64,000 nucleotides of DNA from Kribbella solani (GTDB lineage Bacteria; Actinomycetota; Actinomycetes; Propionibacteriales; Kribbellaceae). Positions 27,989-37,725 of this stretch are shown here, one piece after another. The first letter of the stretch is position 1; the number at the start of each line of letters is the position of its first letter. The position numbers were made by a program, and so were the translations under genes. Below the pieces are notes generated by a model, which was not told the DNA's origin, searched no databases, and saw only the letters and a list, made by a program, of their open reading frames with translations. Location: positions 2,542,001 through 2,606,000 of the forward strand of contig NZ_JACHNF010000001.1 in assembly GCF_014205295.1 (NCBI RefSeq), given 5' to 3'.

Positions 27989-29291
27989 AAGCCGTGGTGT
28001 CCTCGTCGAACGGGCCCATCACGGTCAGCGCCGGGTTGGTCGCGTACAAGTCGGTGGCCAGGGCAGTGACGTCGTCCAGAGTCACCGAATCGATCCGGTG
28101 CAGGAGTTCGTCGACCGTCGGGAGCTCGCCGTAGACGAGCTCGGCCTTGGCGATCCGGGTCATCTTGGCGCCGGTGTCTTCCAGGCCCATCACCACCGAG
28201 CCACGCATCTGGCCCTTGCCACGAAGGAGTTCCTCGGGCGTGATGTTGCCGTTGGCAATTGATTCGAGTTCGGCGCGGATCACGTCGAGTACCTCGGGGG
28301 CCTTCTTCGGCAGGCAGCCGGCGTAGACGCCGACCATCCCGGCATCCGCGTACGCCGAGCCGAACGTGAACACGGAGTACGCCAGTCCGCGCTTCTCCCG
28401 CACTTCCTGGAACAACCGCGACGACATCCCGCCGCCGACGATGCCGTGCAGTACGCCGGCCACGTACCGCCGCTCGTCGCTCCGCACCAACCCCGGCATA
28501 CCCAGTACGAGATGCGCCTGCTCGACGTCGCGATGATGCACCCGGACCCCACCGTACGTAGGCGTCCGCCGCGCCGCCGCCGCACGTACCGGCGCCGGCG
28601 AATCCTCGGCGGTCACCCAATGCCGCTCAAAAGCCTTACGGACAAGACGTACGACGTCCGCATGATCCACATTGCCCGCGACCGAGACGACGATGTTCGA
28701 CGGCTTGTACCGACGCCGGTACCAGCCGGTCACCTGTTGCCGGGACAGTCCGGCGACCGATTCGGGCGTACCCGTGATCGACCGGCCGAGCGGCGACCTG
28801 CCCCACAACTGTTCCGCGAACAGGTCGTGGATGTGGTCCGACGTCTCGTCGGCGTGCATCGCGATCTCTTCGTCGATCACGTCCCGCTCGCTTTCCACGT
28901 CGGCGGACGTGAGCGTCGCGGAGGTGATCATGTCGCAGATGACATCGACCGCAAGCGGCAGGTCGGTGTCCAGCACCCGCGCGTAGTAGCAGGTGTACTC
29001 CTTGCCGGTGAACGCGTTCATCTCGCCGCCGACCGCGTCGATCGACGCCGAGATCTCCAGCGCGTCGCGCCGCTCGGTGCCCTTGAACAGCAGGTGTTCG
29101 AGGAAGTGCGTCGCGCCGGCCAGCTGCTCCGGCTCGTCGCGGGAGCCGACGCCGACCCACACGCCGAAAGTGACCGAGCGGAAGCCCGGTACGGACTGGG
29201 ACAGAACCCGGAGCCCGGAGGGCAGGACGGTCCGTTTGACCGGACCGCCCGCCTCCGGGCTCAGCAGGGTGCTGGTGATCGCTCGGGTCAC
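27978..29291 (-). CDS. M16-family zinc metallopeptidase
   Basis: 437 residues. The inverted zinc motif HFLEH is at residues 62-66, with the third ligand glutamate about 75 residues later in [10 protein letters not shown] (near 141-142). The C-terminal M16 half contains [20 protein letters not shown], so both catalytic and substrate-binding halves are present. Cytoplasmic processing-peptidase relatives cleave small peptides; the substrate is unknown. It overlaps the pnp stop by 4 nt (ATGA). The pnp-M16-dapB order is conserved in actinomycetes, but here dapB is about 11 kb further on. Confidence 0.93.
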   Translation of the reverse strand: MTRAITSTLLSPEAGGPVKRTVLPSGLRVLSQSVPGFRSVTFGVWVGVGSRDEPEQLAGATHFLEHLLFKGTERRDALEISASIDAVGGEMNAFTGKEYTCYYARVLDTDLPLAVDVICDMITSATLTSADVESERDVIDEEIAMHADETSDHIHDLFAEQLWGRSPLGRSITGTPESVAGLSRQQVTGWYRRRYKPSNIVVSVAGNVDHADVVRLVRKAFERHWVTAEDSPAPVRAAAARRTPTYGGVRVHHRDVEQAHLVLGMPGLVRSDERRYVAGVLHGIVGGGMSSRLFQEVREKRGLAYSVFTFGSAYADAGMVGVYAGCLPKKAPEVLDVIRAELESIANGNITPEELLRGKGQMRGSVVMGLEDTGAKMTRIAKAELVYGELPTVDELLHRIDSVTLDDVTALATDLYATNPALTVMGPFDEDTTAFSL

Positions 29292-31540
29292 TCGGCGGAC
29301 TCGAACGCCTTCTTCTCCTCGGTCGGCTTGCCGCCCTCTTCACCCTCGATCACCGGGATCAGCGAGAGCTTGCCGCGGTCGTCGATCTCGGCGATCTCGA
29401 CCTGCAGCTTCTGGCCGACCGACAGCACGTCCTCGACCGCCTCGACCCGCTTGCCACCGGCCAGCGGACGCAGCTTCGAGATGTGCAGCAGACCGTCCTT
29501 GCCCGGCAGCAGGCTGATGAACGCGCCGAAGTTGGTCGTCTTCACGACCGTACCCAGGTAGCGCTCGCCCTTCTCCGGCATGGTCGGGTTCGCGATCGCG
29601 TTGATCGCGGCCCGGGCCGCCTCGGCCGACGGACCGTCGGTGGCGCCGATGTACACGGTGCCGTCGTCCTCGATCGAGATGTCGGCGCCGGTGTCCTCGG
29701 TGATCTGGTTGATCATCTTGCCCTTCGGGCCGATGACCTCGCCGATCTTGTCCACCGGGACCTTGACCGAGATCACCCGCGGCGCGAACTCGCTCATCTC
29801 ACCCGGCGCGTCGATGGCCTTGGCCATCACGTCCAGGATCGTCAGCCGGGCGTCCTTGGCCTGGGTCAGCGCGCCCGCGAGCACGCTCGCCGGGATGCCG
29901 TCCAGCTTGGTGTCCAGCTGCAGGGCGGTGACGAAGTCCTTCGTACCGGCGACCTTGAAGTCCATGTCGCCGAACGCGTCCTCCGCGCCGAGGATGTCGG
30001 TCAGCGCGACGTACTGCGTCTTGCCGTCGACCTCACCGGAGATCAGGCCCATCGCGATACCGGCGACCGGCGCCTTCAGCGGGACACCCGCGTTCAGCAG
30101 CGACAGCGTCGAGGCGCAGACCGAACCCATCGAGGTCGACCCGTTCGAGCCGAGCGCCTCGGACACCTGACGCAGCGCGTACGGGAAGTCCTCGCGGGAC
30201 GGGAGCACCGGAACCAGTGCCCGCTCCGCCAGCGCGCCGTGACCGATCTCGCGCCGCTTCGGCGAACCGACCCGGCCGGTCTCACCGGTCGAGTACGGCG
30301 GGAAGTTGTAGTTGTGCATGTAGCGCTTGCGCGTCTCCGGGGAGAGCGTGTCCAGCTGCTGCTCCATCCGCAGCATGTTCAGCGTGGTGACACCCATGAT
30401 CTGGGTCTCGCCGCGCTCGAACAGCGCCGAACCGTGCACCCGCGGCAGGATGCCGATCTGTGCCTTCAGCGGCCGGATGTCGGCCAGCCCGCGGCCGTCG
30501 ATCCGGACCTTGTCGGTGAGCACGCGCTGCCGGACCAGCTTCTTGGTCAGCGAGCGGAAGGCCGCGGACAGCTCCTTCTCGCGACCCTCGAAGTCGGCGG
30601 CCAGCTTGTCCACGGTGGCGGCCTTGACCGCGTCGGTGGCGTCCTCGCGCTCGTGCTTGCCGGCGATGGTCAGCGCCTGCGCCAGCTCCTCGGTCGCGGC
30701 GGCCTCGACCGCGGCGAACGCGTCGTCGGCGTAGTCCGGGAAGACCGGGAACTCGCCGGTCGGCTTCGCGGCCCGGGCGGCCAGGTCGGCCTGCGCCTCG
30801 ACCAGGGTCTTGATGAAGCCCTTGGAGGCCTCCAGACCCTCGGCGACGATCTCCTCGGTCGGCGCCTGGGTGCCGGCCGCGACCTTCTCGAACGTACCCG
30901 GGGTGGACTCGGCCTCGACCATCATGATCGCGACGTCACCGGACTCGGTCACCCGGCCGGCCACCACCATGTCGAAGACCGCGTCCTCGAGCTCGGTGTG
31001 GGTCGGGAACGCCACCCACTGACCGTCGATCAGCGCGACCCGGACACCGCCGATCGGGCCGGAGAACGGCAGGCCCGCCAGCTGCGTCGACATCGACGCC
31101 GCGTTGATCGCGAGCACGTCGTACAGCTTGTCCGGGTTCAGCGCCAGGACGGTGATGACGACCTGGATCTCGTTCCGCAGGCCGGACACGAACGACGGCC
31201 GCAGCGGGCGGTCGATCAGCCGGCAGGTCAGGATCGCCTCTTCCGAGGGCCGGCCCTCACGGCGGAAGAACGAGCCCGGAATCCGGCCCGCGGCGTACAT
31301 CCGCTCCTCGACGTCGACCGTCAGTGGGAAGAAGTCGAACTGGTCCTTGGGCTTCTTGCTGGCCGTGGTGGCCGAGAGCACCATCGTGTCGCCGTCGAGG
31401 TAGGCGGCGGCGGAGCCGGCGGCCTGCTGGGCCAGGCGGCCCGTCTCGAAGCGAATGGTGCGGGTGCCGAAGCTGCCGTTGTCCAGCACGGCCTCAGCGA
31501 ATTCTGCGCCGTCCATCGGCGCGTTGGTGGATCCCGACAC
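29288..31540 (-). CDS. pnp: Polyribonucleotide nucleotidyltransferase (PNPase)
   Basis: Trimeric 3'-5' phosphorolytic exoribonuclease; in actinomycetes it also adds 3' tails. About 750 residues: two RNase PH-like domains (for example [20 protein letters not shown] and [16 protein letters not shown]), a KH domain ([20 protein letters not shown]) and a C-terminal S1 domain ([20 protein letters not shown]). GTG 31540 is chosen because the purine run AGAGAGGGG lies 6 nt upstream; an ATG at 31558 is in frame but lies before that SD. Coupled to the M16 gene. Confidence 0.96.
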   Translation of the reverse strand: MSGSTNAPMDGAEFAEAVLDNGSFGTRTIRFETGRLAQQAAGSAAAYLDGDTMVLSATTASKKPKDQFDFFPLTVDVEERMYAAGRIPGSFFRREGRPSEEAILTCRLIDRPLRPSFVSGLRNEIQVVITVLALNPDKLYDVLAINAASMSTQLAGLPFSGPIGGVRVALIDGQWVAFPTHTELEDAVFDMVVAGRVTESGDVAIMMVEAESTPGTFEKVAAGTQAPTEEIVAEGLEASKGFIKTLVEAQADLAARAAKPTGEFPVFPDYADDAFAAVEAAATEELAQALTIAGKHEREDATDAVKAATVDKLAADFEGREKELSAAFRSLTKKLVRQRVLTDKVRIDGRGLADIRPLKAQIGILPRVHGSALFERGETQIMGVTTLNMLRMEQQLDTLSPETRKRYMHNYNFPPYSTGETGRVGSPKRREIGHGALAERALVPVLPSREDFPYALRQVSEALGSNGSTSMGSVCASTLSLLNAGVPLKAPVAGIAMGLISGEVDGKTQYVALTDILGAEDAFGDMDFKVAGTKDFVTALQLDTKLDGIPASVLAGALTQAKDARLTILDVMAKAIDAPGEMSEFAPRVISVKVPVDKIGEVIGPKGKMINQITEDTGADISIEDDGTVYIGATDGPSAEAARAAINAIANPTMPEKGERYLGTVVKTTNFGAFISLLPGKDGLLHISKLRPLAGGKRVEAVEDVLSVGQKLQVEIAEIDDRGKLSLIPVIEGEEGGKPTEEKKAFESAE

Positions 31541-31624
31541 GGGATACCCCTCTCTCACAGTGTGACGACTGCGAGGCGCGAGCTTCCGGGGTGCCGGTCT
31601 TCGATCGAGGCCCGCGGGTCCGTC

Positions 31625-31792
31625 GCCAGCTGAGCTGGCCCGACCCGAAAGCCACTACCGAGGACCGGTCGTCCTCCCGCCACGCGCTTCGCGTCGCCTC
31701 GTTCGTCTACGTATTCAGTTGTCGCTATTCGGTTGTGTCCGCACCCGGGCGCGGATACGCCAAGAGCGGCCACCCGAGTCCGGGGGCCGCTC
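31625..31792 (-). terminator. rpsO-pnp intergenic hairpins (attenuator/processing region)
   Basis: Just after rpsO, GAGCGGCC (31764-31771) pairs with 31785-31792, a terminator-like hairpin without a U-tract. Two more stems lie nearer pnp: GAGGAC with GTCCTC (31660-31676) and GCCAGCTGAGCTGGC (31625-31639). In E. coli the corresponding region holds the rpsO terminator and an RNase III site that autoregulates pnp; the same role is plausible here but unproven. Confidence 0.5.
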
Positions 31793-31801
31793 CTCGCGAC
31801 G

Positions 31802-32074
31802 TCATCGACGAAGGCCGAGCCGCTCGATCAGGGACCGGTAGCGGTTGATGTCCTTCTTCGCCAGGTAGTTCAGCAGCCGGCGGCGCTGACCGACCAGAAG
31901 CAACAGGCCACGACGGCTGTGGTGGTCGTGCTTGTGCTCCTTCAGGTGCTCGGTCAGGTGCGAGATGCGGTACGTCAGCAGCGCGACCTGGACCTCGGGG
32001 GAACCGGTGTCACCCTCGGTCAGGGCGTACTCACCCATGATCTTCTTCTTCGTAGCAGCGTCAACAGCTGACAC
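31802..32074 (-). CDS. rpsO: 30S ribosomal protein S15
   Basis: 90 residues from GTG 32074, the usual size for S15. Recognisable sequence includes [40 protein letters not shown] and the C-terminal [21 protein letters not shown] just upstream of the GTG serves as SD; the longer frame to 32122 adds residues not found in S15. Binds 16S rRNA early in 30S assembly. Lies between ribF and pnp as in many bacteria. Confidence 0.97.
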   Translation of the reverse strand: MSAVDAATKKKIMGEYALTEGDTGSPEVQVALLTYRISHLTEHLKEHKHDHHSRRGLLLLVGQRRRLLNYLAKKDINRYRSLIERLGLRR

Positions 32075-32189
32075 AGGCTTCCTCTCGATTTCCGTTGCGC
32101 GGCGCACCGGGGCATTCTCCACCCGAGCACTCTCGATCCGCGGCCGTTCAGACGGCAGCAGCCAGCGTATCAGTCCGTGGACGGCGCCC

Positions 32190-33152
32190 CTAATTGCCGG
32201 TGAGGATCCGGCGTGCCCCGTCGACGTCGGCCTTCATCTGTACGAGCAGCTCGTCGATGCTGTCGAAGCGGATCTGGGTGCCGCGCAACCGGGCCACGAA
32301 GTCGATCGCGACGGTCGCGCCGTACAGCTCCAGGTCGTCGCGGTCCAGCACGTACGACTCGACGCGGCGGTCGACGCCGTCGAAGGTCGGGTTGCTGCCG
32401 ACGCTGATCGCAGCGGGCAGCGGCTCCGGGTACGCGGGTGCGCCGGGCGCGGACGTCAGTACGGTCAGCCAGCCCGCGTACACACCGTCCTGCGGGACTG
32501 CCGCGCCGGGGTCGGCCGGGATGTTCGCGGTCGGGTAGCCGAGCTCGCGTCCGCGCTTGTCGCCCTCGATCACCACGCCGGTGACCCGCGGCGGCCGGCC
32601 GAGCGCCACCGCGGCGGCCTCGACGTCACCGGCGGCGAGCCGCTCGCGCACATAAGTGGACGACCAGGGCTGCTGCTCCCCCGCCAGGCTCAGGCCCTCA
32701 ACCTGGAAGCCGTACTGAGTGCCTGCCTGGACCAGCGTGTCGACGTGCCCGGCCGCCTTGTGACCGAAGCGGAAGTTCTGACCGACGACCACCGCCTTGG
32801 CGTGCAGCGCGTTCACCAGGACCCGCTCGATGAACTCCTCCGGCGACCAGCCCGACACCTCTTTGGTGAACGGGAGGATCAGCACCGCGTCGGCGCCGTG
32901 CTGCCCGAGCAGCTCGGCCCGCTGCTCCGGCCGGCTGAGCATCAGCGGCGCGTGGTCCGGCCGCAGCACCCGCATTGGGTGCGGGTCGAACGTCATCGCG
33001 ACCACCGGCAGCCCGCCCAGCTCGGTCGCGCGCGCCTTGGCGTGCGCGAGCACCTCCTGGTGACCCCGGTGCACGCCGTCGAAGTTGCCGATGGTGACGA
33101 CCGACGGCCCGAACTCCGGGCCGATCTCGTCCACTCCGTGCCAGACACGCAT
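32190..33152 (-). CDS. ribF: Bifunctional riboflavin kinase/FAD synthetase
   Basis: Converts riboflavin to FMN and FAD. 320 residues: N-terminal nucleotidyltransferase with [15 protein letters not shown] and the [14 protein letters not shown] motif, and C-terminal flavokinase with [12 protein letters not shown] and [10 protein letters not shown]. It normally follows truB in actinomycetes, but here five accessory genes lie between them. The 115 bp to rpsO contain a small stem (GCCGT-CTGA-ACGGC). Confidence 0.96.
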   Translation of the reverse strand: MRVWHGVDEIGPEFGPSVVTIGNFDGVHRGHQEVLAHAKARATELGGLPVVAMTFDPHPMRVLRPDHAPLMLSRPEQRAELLGQHGADAVLILPFTKEVSGWSPEEFIERVLVNALHAKAVVVGQNFRFGHKAAGHVDTLVQAGTQYGFQVEGLSLAGEQQPWSSTYVRERLAAGDVEAAAVALGRPPRVTGVVIEGDKRGRELGYPTANIPADPGAAVPQDGVYAGWLTVLTSAPGAPAYPEPLPAAISVGSNPTFDGVDRRVESYVLDRDDLELYGATVAIDFVARLRGTQIRFDSIDELLVQMKADVDGARRILTGN

Positions 33153-33305
33153 AGGAAGAGGATTCCATGCTTGTTGCTACCCCGCCCCACCGCCCCGGTC
33201 GGCCCGTGGGGACATTCCACGCAGCAGGTCCACGATCACCCCTTGTAATCGCAAGGTAACTCAACTTAAGGTGGGCCGCGCACTGCCGGAGCCTGGGGAG
33301 GTCTC

Positions 33306-34337
33306 GTGAAGCTACGCCGTCTGGTCGCCGCCTGCGCGGCCGTGACGCTGGTGGCGGGTATGCCGGTCGCCAACGCCGCGGCGACGCCTGGATTCGCCAA
33401 ATACGTGGCGCTCGGCGACTCGTACACGGCCGCCCCGTTCGTACCGCTTCCCGACGTGCTGTCGCTCGGGTGCTTCCGGTCGTACAGCAACTATCCGAAG
33501 CAGCTCGCGGAGAAGTTGCACGTCCGCGAACTCACCGATGTCAGCTGTGGCGGCGCGGACACGACGAACATGACGAAGCCGCAGAGCACCCTGCTGGGTA
33601 CGGCGGCGCCGCAGTTCGACGCCCTGACGCCGGACACTGATCTGGTCACGGTCGGGATCGGCGGCAACGACTTCGGCGTGTTCGGCAGCATCATCGGCAC
33701 CTGCCCGGCGTTGCGCGCCTCCGATCCGGCCGGCGCGCCGTGCAAGGCGCACTTCACCGTCGACGGCGTGGACACGCTGCTGGCGAAGATCGCCCAGACC
33801 CAGACCCGGATCACCGGTGTCGTCGAGGGCATCAAGGCACGGTCGCCGAAGGCGAAGATCCTGCTGATCGGGTACCCGAAGATCGCGCCGGAGCACGGCA
33901 CCTGCCCGTCGATCCTGCCGTTCGCGACCGGCGACTACGCCTACCTGTACTCGATCGAGCAGGCCCTGAACCAGGCCGTCGGCAATGCGGCGGCCGCGGG
34001 CGGCGCGACGTACGTCGACACCTTCGGCCCGTCCACCGGGCACGACGCCTGCGCGCCGGACGGTCAGGCGTGGATCCAGGGCAAGGACATCAACCTGCTC
34101 CGCGCGTTCAGCTACCACCCGCGTTACGAGGGTCAGGCCGGCGTGACCGCGCTGACCTACAAGACACTGACCGGCGTACCGGCCGTGGTGACCGCCGCCG
34201 AGCAGTCCGCCTGGGCCACTCAGGCGCGGAAGCTGGCCAAGCAGGCCGCCGCGGCACCACGCCTCGCACCCCAAGGACTTTCACCCCAGGCCGTCGAGGC
34301 CTCCCTGAACCGCGGACGGACCAGCGCGCAACGCTGA
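33306..34337 (+). CDS. Secreted SGNH/GDSL hydrolase (lipase/esterase-like)
   Basis: 343 residues from GTG 33306, with GGGGAGG about 5 nt upstream. The signal peptide MKLRRLVAACAAVTLVAGMP is followed by an ANA-like cleavage site. Catalytic blocks: block I VALGDSYTAAP, block III GIGGNDFG, and block V with the histidine in FSYHPRYEGQ. Conserved cysteines suggest disulfides outside the cell. The closest recognisable group is secreted streptomycete SGNH lipases/esterases; the substrate is unknown. Convergent with the sirtuin gene. Confidence 0.9.
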   Translation: MKLRRLVAACAAVTLVAGMPVANAAATPGFAKYVALGDSYTAAPFVPLPDVLSLGCFRSYSNYPKQLAEKLHVRELTDVSCGGADTTNMTKPQSTLLGTAAPQFDALTPDTDLVTVGIGGNDFGVFGSIIGTCPALRASDPAGAPCKAHFTVDGVDTLLAKIAQTQTRITGVVEGIKARSPKAKILLIGYPKIAPEHGTCPSILPFATGDYAYLYSIEQALNQAVGNAAAAGGATYVDTFGPSTGHDACAPDGQAWIQGKDINLLRAFSYHPRYEGQAGVTALTYKTLTGVPAVVTAAEQSAWATQARKLAKQAAAAPRLAPQGLSPQAVEASLNRGRTSAQR

Positions 34338-34363
34338 CCCTTTCCAATCCGTACCGCGGACCT

Positions 34364-34396
34364 CGGGCCGAGCCACCTCACGCGTGGCTCGGCCCG
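34364..34396. terminator. Bidirectional terminator overlapping the sirtuin 3' end
   Basis: A 13-bp perfect inverted repeat (34364-34376 with 34384-34396; arm CGGGCCGAGCCAC) surrounds the sirtuin stop codon (34378-34380) and lies 27 nt after the SGNH hydrolase stop. Confidence 0.75.
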
Positions 34397-35274
34397 CTGG
34401 CTTTCCGTACCAGTTCGCCCAGGGCCTGGCCCAGCGGCAGATCCACGCGGACGGTCGCGTACGGGTCGCCGCGGGTCAGTCCCTGGTTGATGATCAGCAC
34501 CGGCGTACCGGCCTTGGCCGCGTACCGGACGAAGCGGAAGCCGGACATGACGGTCAGGGACGAACCGAGGACGAGGACCGCGTTCGCGTCGTCGATGAGC
34601 GAGTAGCAGCGCTCGACGCGGCTCTTGGGTACGTTCTCGCCGAAGAAGACCACGTCCGGCTTGAGTACGCCACCGCAGACCGTGCACGGAACGACCGTGA
34701 ACGTCCGGACGACGTCGTCCGGGAGCTCGACGTCGCCGTCGGGGTTGATCCGGGTCGCTTCGGCCGTGAACGTACGGTTCGCGTCACGGAGGCGCTGGTC
34801 GAGGATCTCGCGCGGCGACGTCGTACCGCAGTCCAGGCAGATCACGCGGTCCAGGTTGCCGTGCAGCTCGATCACGTCGCGGGCGCCGGCGGCCTGGTGC
34901 AGCCCGTCGACGTTCTGGGTGATGACGCCGCTGACGAGACCGCGCGCCTGCAAGGTGGCGACGGCGGCATGGCCGGAGTTCGGTACGGCGCGGGCGATCG
35001 TACGCCAGCCGAGGTGACTGCGCGCCCAGTACCGCTGCCGGCCGGACTCGCCGGCCACGAAGTCGCCGTACGTCATCGGGGTGTGCGTACGCAGGCTGCC
35101 GGTCTCACCGCGGTAGTCCGGAATCCCGGACTCGGTCGACAGACCGGCACCGCTCAGTACGACGACTCCCCCGGCCGCGACCAGGCCCGCGATCGGCCCC
35201 ACGTCCGTCGACCCCGGCTCCAACGCCAGCACCTCCGGGCCCGGGGCCCACTCCAACGTCGGACGAGAACGCAC
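34378..35274 (-). CDS. NAD-dependent protein deacylase (sirtuin)
   Basis: 298 residues. NAD-binding GAGLSTESGIPDYRG (from residue 42), QNVDGLH (120-126), catalytic His138 in ELHG, and a zinc site Cys146, Cys149, Cys197, Cys200. The WARSHLGW stretch suggests a class II/SIRT4-type sirtuin rather than CobB; that subclass call is an inference. Removes acyl groups from lysines. Next upstream gene is a GNAT-like acyltransferase on the same strand, which may or may not be a functional partner. Confidence 0.93.
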   Translation of the reverse strand: MRSRPTLEWAPGPEVLALEPGSTDVGPIAGLVAAGGVVVLSGAGLSTESGIPDYRGETGSLRTHTPMTYGDFVAGESGRQRYWARSHLGWRTIARAVPNSGHAAVATLQARGLVSGVITQNVDGLHQAAGARDVIELHGNLDRVICLDCGTTSPREILDQRLRDANRTFTAEATRINPDGDVELPDDVVRTFTVVPCTVCGGVLKPDVVFFGENVPKSRVERCYSLIDDANAVLVLGSSLTVMSGFRFVRYAAKAGTPVLIINQGLTRGDPYATVRVDLPLGQALGELVRKASGPSHA

Positions 35275-35331
35275 CCCACCAGCGTACCGGCGGCGATCAG
35301 GCTGCCCTTGTCTCCGCCTCGCGCGTGGCGG

Positions 35332-36321
35332 TCAGAGCGGGAACCAGCCGGTGCGGAACTTCCACGGCCGGCCGGCCTGGATGTGATCGACGACGGCGCG
35401 CTGCAGCGTCGTTGCCTGTGGCAACGTGTCGAGTTCCGCCAAGGGGCGCTTGAAGAGGAACTCGACGACGGTCCCGCTGTCGTCCTGGTCCGCCGCCGGC
35501 AGCAGCGCGAACCGCCGCTGGAAGCGGATGATGTTCGTACCGGCGTCCAGGTACTCGGTCAGCTGGGGATCGAGCACCCAGGAGACACAGGTGGCATACC
35601 GGTACTGTTCGTCGGCGTAATGCGCCCGGAAGAAGGCCCGCGCCCGGTCCAGGGCCGCGTCAACCGACTTCGGGGTGAGTCGCCCCTCCGGGATGTGCAG
35701 CCCGAGCACGGGTTCGCCCGGCCCGGGACCGCCCTGGTCGCGCGCGTCGAACCAGCAACGCTGGCGCTCGAAGTGCAAGCGGTCGAGCGCGTAGATGGCG
35801 CCGCGGAAGTGATGGGTGACCCAGTTCCGCGTATGCAGGCCGCCTTCGCCGTACAGCGCCCGCCGGTTCGCCATTTGCGCGCCGAGTACGGCGAGGATCG
35901 GCCACGAATCTTCGTCCGGGATGCCGCGATCGGCGTGGTAGGCGCGGACCGCGGGAAGGGTGGCGAGGAACGCCCACACGTAGACGAACCGGCCGACCGC
36001 GCCCGTCTCCGGTGGAAGATCCGGCCAGGGCGGCAACGGCCCGGTCGTACCCATCCCGCGTACCAGCTGGTGATGGCACCGTTCCAGCAGCCACCACAGC
36101 GCGGCGTCACGCACTGGATCGGGTTGACTCGCCAGCGTGTCGCTCTGGTCGTCGTCGCCCAGCTCAAGCCGACCGAGTACGCCGTCCAGGCCGGCCAAGT
36201 TGATCGGTACGGGCGGCGGGCCGAGCTCCGCGAGCACCCGTAGGTGCGCCAGCGCGGCACCGCTCAACCCCAGTTCGGCCGCGACCCACGCGACCTCGGC
36301 GTCGGCGTCTGCTCCGATCAT
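35332..36321 (-). CDS. Two-domain GNAT-like acyltransferase (NAT_N plus GNAT_C type)
   Basis: 329 residues from ATG 36321, chosen because GGAG lies 6 nt upstream; a TTG at 36333 is the alternative. The N-terminal half is helical. The second half resembles the acyltransferase proteins with paired N- and C-terminal GNAT-related domains, including HFERQRCWFDARDQG, VLGLHIPEGRLTP and a C-terminal FRTGWFPL. That family match is from memory of the sequence style. Substrate unknown. It diverges from the P450 gene with a 133-bp shared region. Confidence 0.6.
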   Translation of the reverse strand: MIGADADAEVAWVAAELGLSGAALAHLRVLAELGPPPVPINLAGLDGVLGRLELGDDDQSDTLASQPDPVRDAALWWLLERCHHQLVRGMGTTGPLPPWPDLPPETGAVGRFVYVWAFLATLPAVRAYHADRGIPDEDSWPILAVLGAQMANRRALYGEGGLHTRNWVTHHFRGAIYALDRLHFERQRCWFDARDQGGPGPGEPVLGLHIPEGRLTPKSVDAALDRARAFFRAHYADEQYRYATCVSWVLDPQLTEYLDAGTNIIRFQRRFALLPAADQDDSGTVVEFLFKRPLAELDTLPQATTLQRAVVDHIQAGRPWKFRTGWFPL

Positions 36322-36454
36322 GGACGGCTCCAATCCTGTCGGTTACCTGACATCTCAACTGATTGGGCAGGACCACTTGTCACCGCGCCGATCACACCAT
36401 GTAATGGGGCCCCACGGCTCCACGACGTGCCTCCTTCGGCAGTAAAGGGATGAC

Positions 36455-37675
36455 ATGACGACAACGCTCCCGGCCTTTCCCGATCTCGGCGAGAACCCGC
36501 TCGACACCTGTATCCGGCTCCGCGAGATCGGTCCGGTCGTCGAGGTCGAGTTCCCCGGCGGCGTGCCCGCCTACCTGGCCCTGACCCACAACGCGGTCCG
36601 GGAGATCCTGGCCGGTGACAACACGACGTTCCTGCGCGATCCGCGGCACTGGCCCGCGCTGCACGACGGCACGATCCCGGCGGACTGGCCGCTGCGCGCG
36701 ATCATTCAGGGCGGCCACCTGGCCACCGTGGACGGCGGCGATCACCGGCGGCTCCGCGGCCTGGTCGGCAAGGCGTTCACCCCGGCCCGGGTACAGATGC
36801 TCGAACCGCGCATCCAGGCGATCATCGACGGTCTGCTGGACGACGTGGTGGCAGGCGGTGACGCGGTCGATCTGGTGCCCGCGTTCACCGAAGCCCTGCC
36901 GATGTGGGTGATCTGCGAGCTGTTCGGCGTACCGAGCGAGGACCGGTCGCGGCTACGGAACTGGACGTCGACCCTGCTCGCGCACACGACTCCGCCGGAG
37001 CAGGCGTTCCAGGCCCAGAACGAGCTGCAGGCCTACCTGCACGCGCTGGTCGTACGCAAGCAGCAAGAGCCGACCGATGACCTCACCAGCGCTCTGGTCA
37101 AGGCCCGCGACGACGGTGACGCGCTCAGCACCGACGAGCTGGTCGGCATCCTCTGGCTGATGCTCGTCGCCGGTCACGAGACCACGGTGCACCTACTCGG
37201 GTACGCGATCGTGGCGCTGGCGCGGAACCCCGATCAACTCGCCAAGGCCAAGGCGGAGGACCGCTGGGCGGACGTCGTCGAGGAGACATTGCGCTACCGG
37301 CACTCGGTGATGATGACGTCGTTCCGGTTCACCGCGGCGGACGTGACCGTCGCGGGCGTGGACATCCCGAAGGGCAGCGCGGTCGGCGTCGTCTACCAGT
37401 CGACCGGGATCGACGAGGACGAGTACGGCGAGTCCGCGAACCGGTTCGACATCACCCGGGTCCAGACCGGCCACCTCGGCTTCGGGCACGGACCGCGGTA
37501 CTGCATCGGCGCGCCGCTCGCCCGGCTGGAAAGCCGCCTGGCCCTGGCCAGCCTCTACCGCCGCCTACCGGACCTGACCCTGGCCATCGACCCGGACGAC
37601 ATCCCGTACTCCCCGTCCTTCTTCACCATCGGCCCACTCACCGTCCCGGTCAGCCTCGGCCCGGTCCGCCACTAG
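36455..37675 (+). CDS. Cytochrome P450
   Basis: 406 residues, typical of soluble bacterial P450s. I-helix oxygen-activation motif AGHETT near residues 238-243, K-helix EETLR, and the heme-ligand loop FGHGPRYCIG with the thiolate Cys350. The start ATG has AAGGGA about 4 nt upstream; a possible promoter is TTGTCA about 19 bp before TAATGG around 36379-36408. No ferredoxin or reductase gene is adjacent, so redox partners are elsewhere. Substrate cannot be told from sequence; divergence from an acyltransferase hints at tailoring of an acylated metabolite. Confidence 0.95.
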   Translation: MTTTLPAFPDLGENPLDTCIRLREIGPVVEVEFPGGVPAYLALTHNAVREILAGDNTTFLRDPRHWPALHDGTIPADWPLRAIIQGGHLATVDGGDHRRLRGLVGKAFTPARVQMLEPRIQAIIDGLLDDVVAGGDAVDLVPAFTEALPMWVICELFGVPSEDRSRLRNWTSTLLAHTTPPEQAFQAQNELQAYLHALVVRKQQEPTDDLTSALVKARDDGDALSTDELVGILWLMLVAGHETTVHLLGYAIVALARNPDQLAKAKAEDRWADVVEETLRYRHSVMMTSFRFTAADVTVAGVDIPKGSAVGVVYQSTGIDEDEYGESANRFDITRVQTGHLGFGHGPRYCIGAPLARLESRLALASLYRRLPDLTLAIDPDDIPYSPSFFTIGPLTVPVSLGPVRH

Positions 37676-37698
37676 CGGCCGTCAGCCAACGCGGGGAG

Positions 37699-37723
37699 GC
37701 CGGCCGTATCGGGGGCGGCCGGC
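37699..37723. terminator. Bidirectional terminator between P450 and LLM genes
   Basis: GCCGGCCG (37699-37706) pairs with CGGCCGGC (37716-37723) around a 9-nt loop, between convergent stops at 37675 and 37726. Confidence 0.7.
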
Positions 37724-37725
37724 TG

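Noticed and set aside
29483..31633. 716-codon plus-strand ORF opposite pnp
   Set aside because: Same composition artefact; the minus strand is clearly PNPase.
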